NCBI GenBank assembly: GCA_937885695.1
Contig: CALABP010000077.1
Coordinates: forward strand, 1 to 6,199
From: DTU089 sp002440045
Lineage (GTDB): Bacteria; Bacillota; Clostridia; Oscillospirales; Acutalibacteraceae
DNA: 6,199 bases
Reading direction: 5' to 3'
A program made the translations under genes and the position numbers. The notes under the pieces were generated by a model. It saw only the letters and a list, made by a program, of their open reading frames with translations. It was not told the origin of the DNA and made no database searches. Shown here one piece after another: positions 6,114-6,199 of the stretch. The first letter of the stretch is position 1. Every line of letters begins with the position of its first letter.

Positions 6114-6120
6114 GGGAGGT
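6114..6120 (+). promoter_or_regulatory. Ribosome binding site of the downstream gene
   Basis: GGGAGGT with its GGAGG core at 6115-6119 lies ten bases before the ATG at 6130. The 33-base gap after the giant gene's TAA holds no hairpin or T-run terminator and no evident promoter, so the two genes are probably on one transcript. Confidence 0.85.
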
Positions 6121-6129
6121 AAAACAGAA

Positions 6130-6199
6130 ATGAAAAACTCATACGTAAAACCTAATTTCAGTCTTGCACCGATAGCGCTTGCAAACAGCCCGAGCGGTG
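6130..6199 (+). CDS. Unidentified protein, N-terminal fragment beginning MKNSYVKP (cut by window end)
   Basis: Only 23 complete codons are present; the gene runs off the right edge. The start is set by a strong ribosome binding site ten bases upstream. The visible N-terminus reads MKNSYVKPNFSLAPIALAN and continues with Ser, Pro and Gly. It lacks the basic start plus long hydrophobic core of a signal peptide; 'SLAPIALA' is only a short apolar stretch. Beginning with M-K-x-x-Y-V-K-P is typical, as I recall, of small uncharacterised proteins of Clostridia and Bacteroidetes, some of which look like modified-peptide precursors. That link is tentative. Its position 33 bases after the giant surface protein gene suggests joint expression. 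Confidence 0.7.
   Translation, partial: MKNSYVKPNFSLAPIALANSPSG

Overview
The window most likely comes from a Gram-positive, anaerobic Firmicute of class Clostridia, of the gut or rumen Oscillospirales/Ruminococcaceae type. The signs are strong GGAGG ribosome binding sites, AT-rich 5' leaders, intermediate GC, heavy use of AAC, GGC, CTT and GTT codons, and a giant modular secreted protein of the kind these bacteria carry. No rRNA, tRNA or housekeeping marker is present, so this placement is inference from style and domain content.

Layout. Bases 1-231 are a non-coding leader. It holds part of a heptamer array (3-20), a dense run of five short hairpins (22-127), a second and better heptamer array of five copies (133-167), and an AT-rich stretch with a weak promoter candidate and a clear ribosome binding site (219-223). 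One ORF of 1954 codons (232-6096) fills almost all the rest. After 33 untranslated bases and another strong ribosome binding site, a second gene begins at 6130 and runs off the window end.

The giant protein has an N-terminal signal peptide. In order it then has: a beta-propeller-like domain with several conserved-looking motifs; a beta-rich module; a von Willebrand factor A (vWA) domain whose metal-site loop is interrupted by about 220 tyrosine-rich residues; a beta domain of the type that follows vWA domains in clostridial surface proteins; beta-sandwich, probably ligand-binding, modules; and an acidic/glycine linker ending in a C-terminal hydrophobic or amphipathic helix. I see no LPXTG motif, SLH repeat, CWB2 repeat or dockerin, so the attachment mode is unclear. 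The likely role is adhesion or binding at the cell surface, but the ligand cannot be read from sequence. The downstream gene begins M-K-N-S-Y-V-K-P and is probably co-transcribed with it; its function is unknown.

The best candidates for something undescribed are the heptamer-bounded multi-hairpin cassette, the tyrosine-rich insertion in the vWA domain with its HEAAH motif, and the pairing of the giant protein with the downstream (possibly small) ORF.
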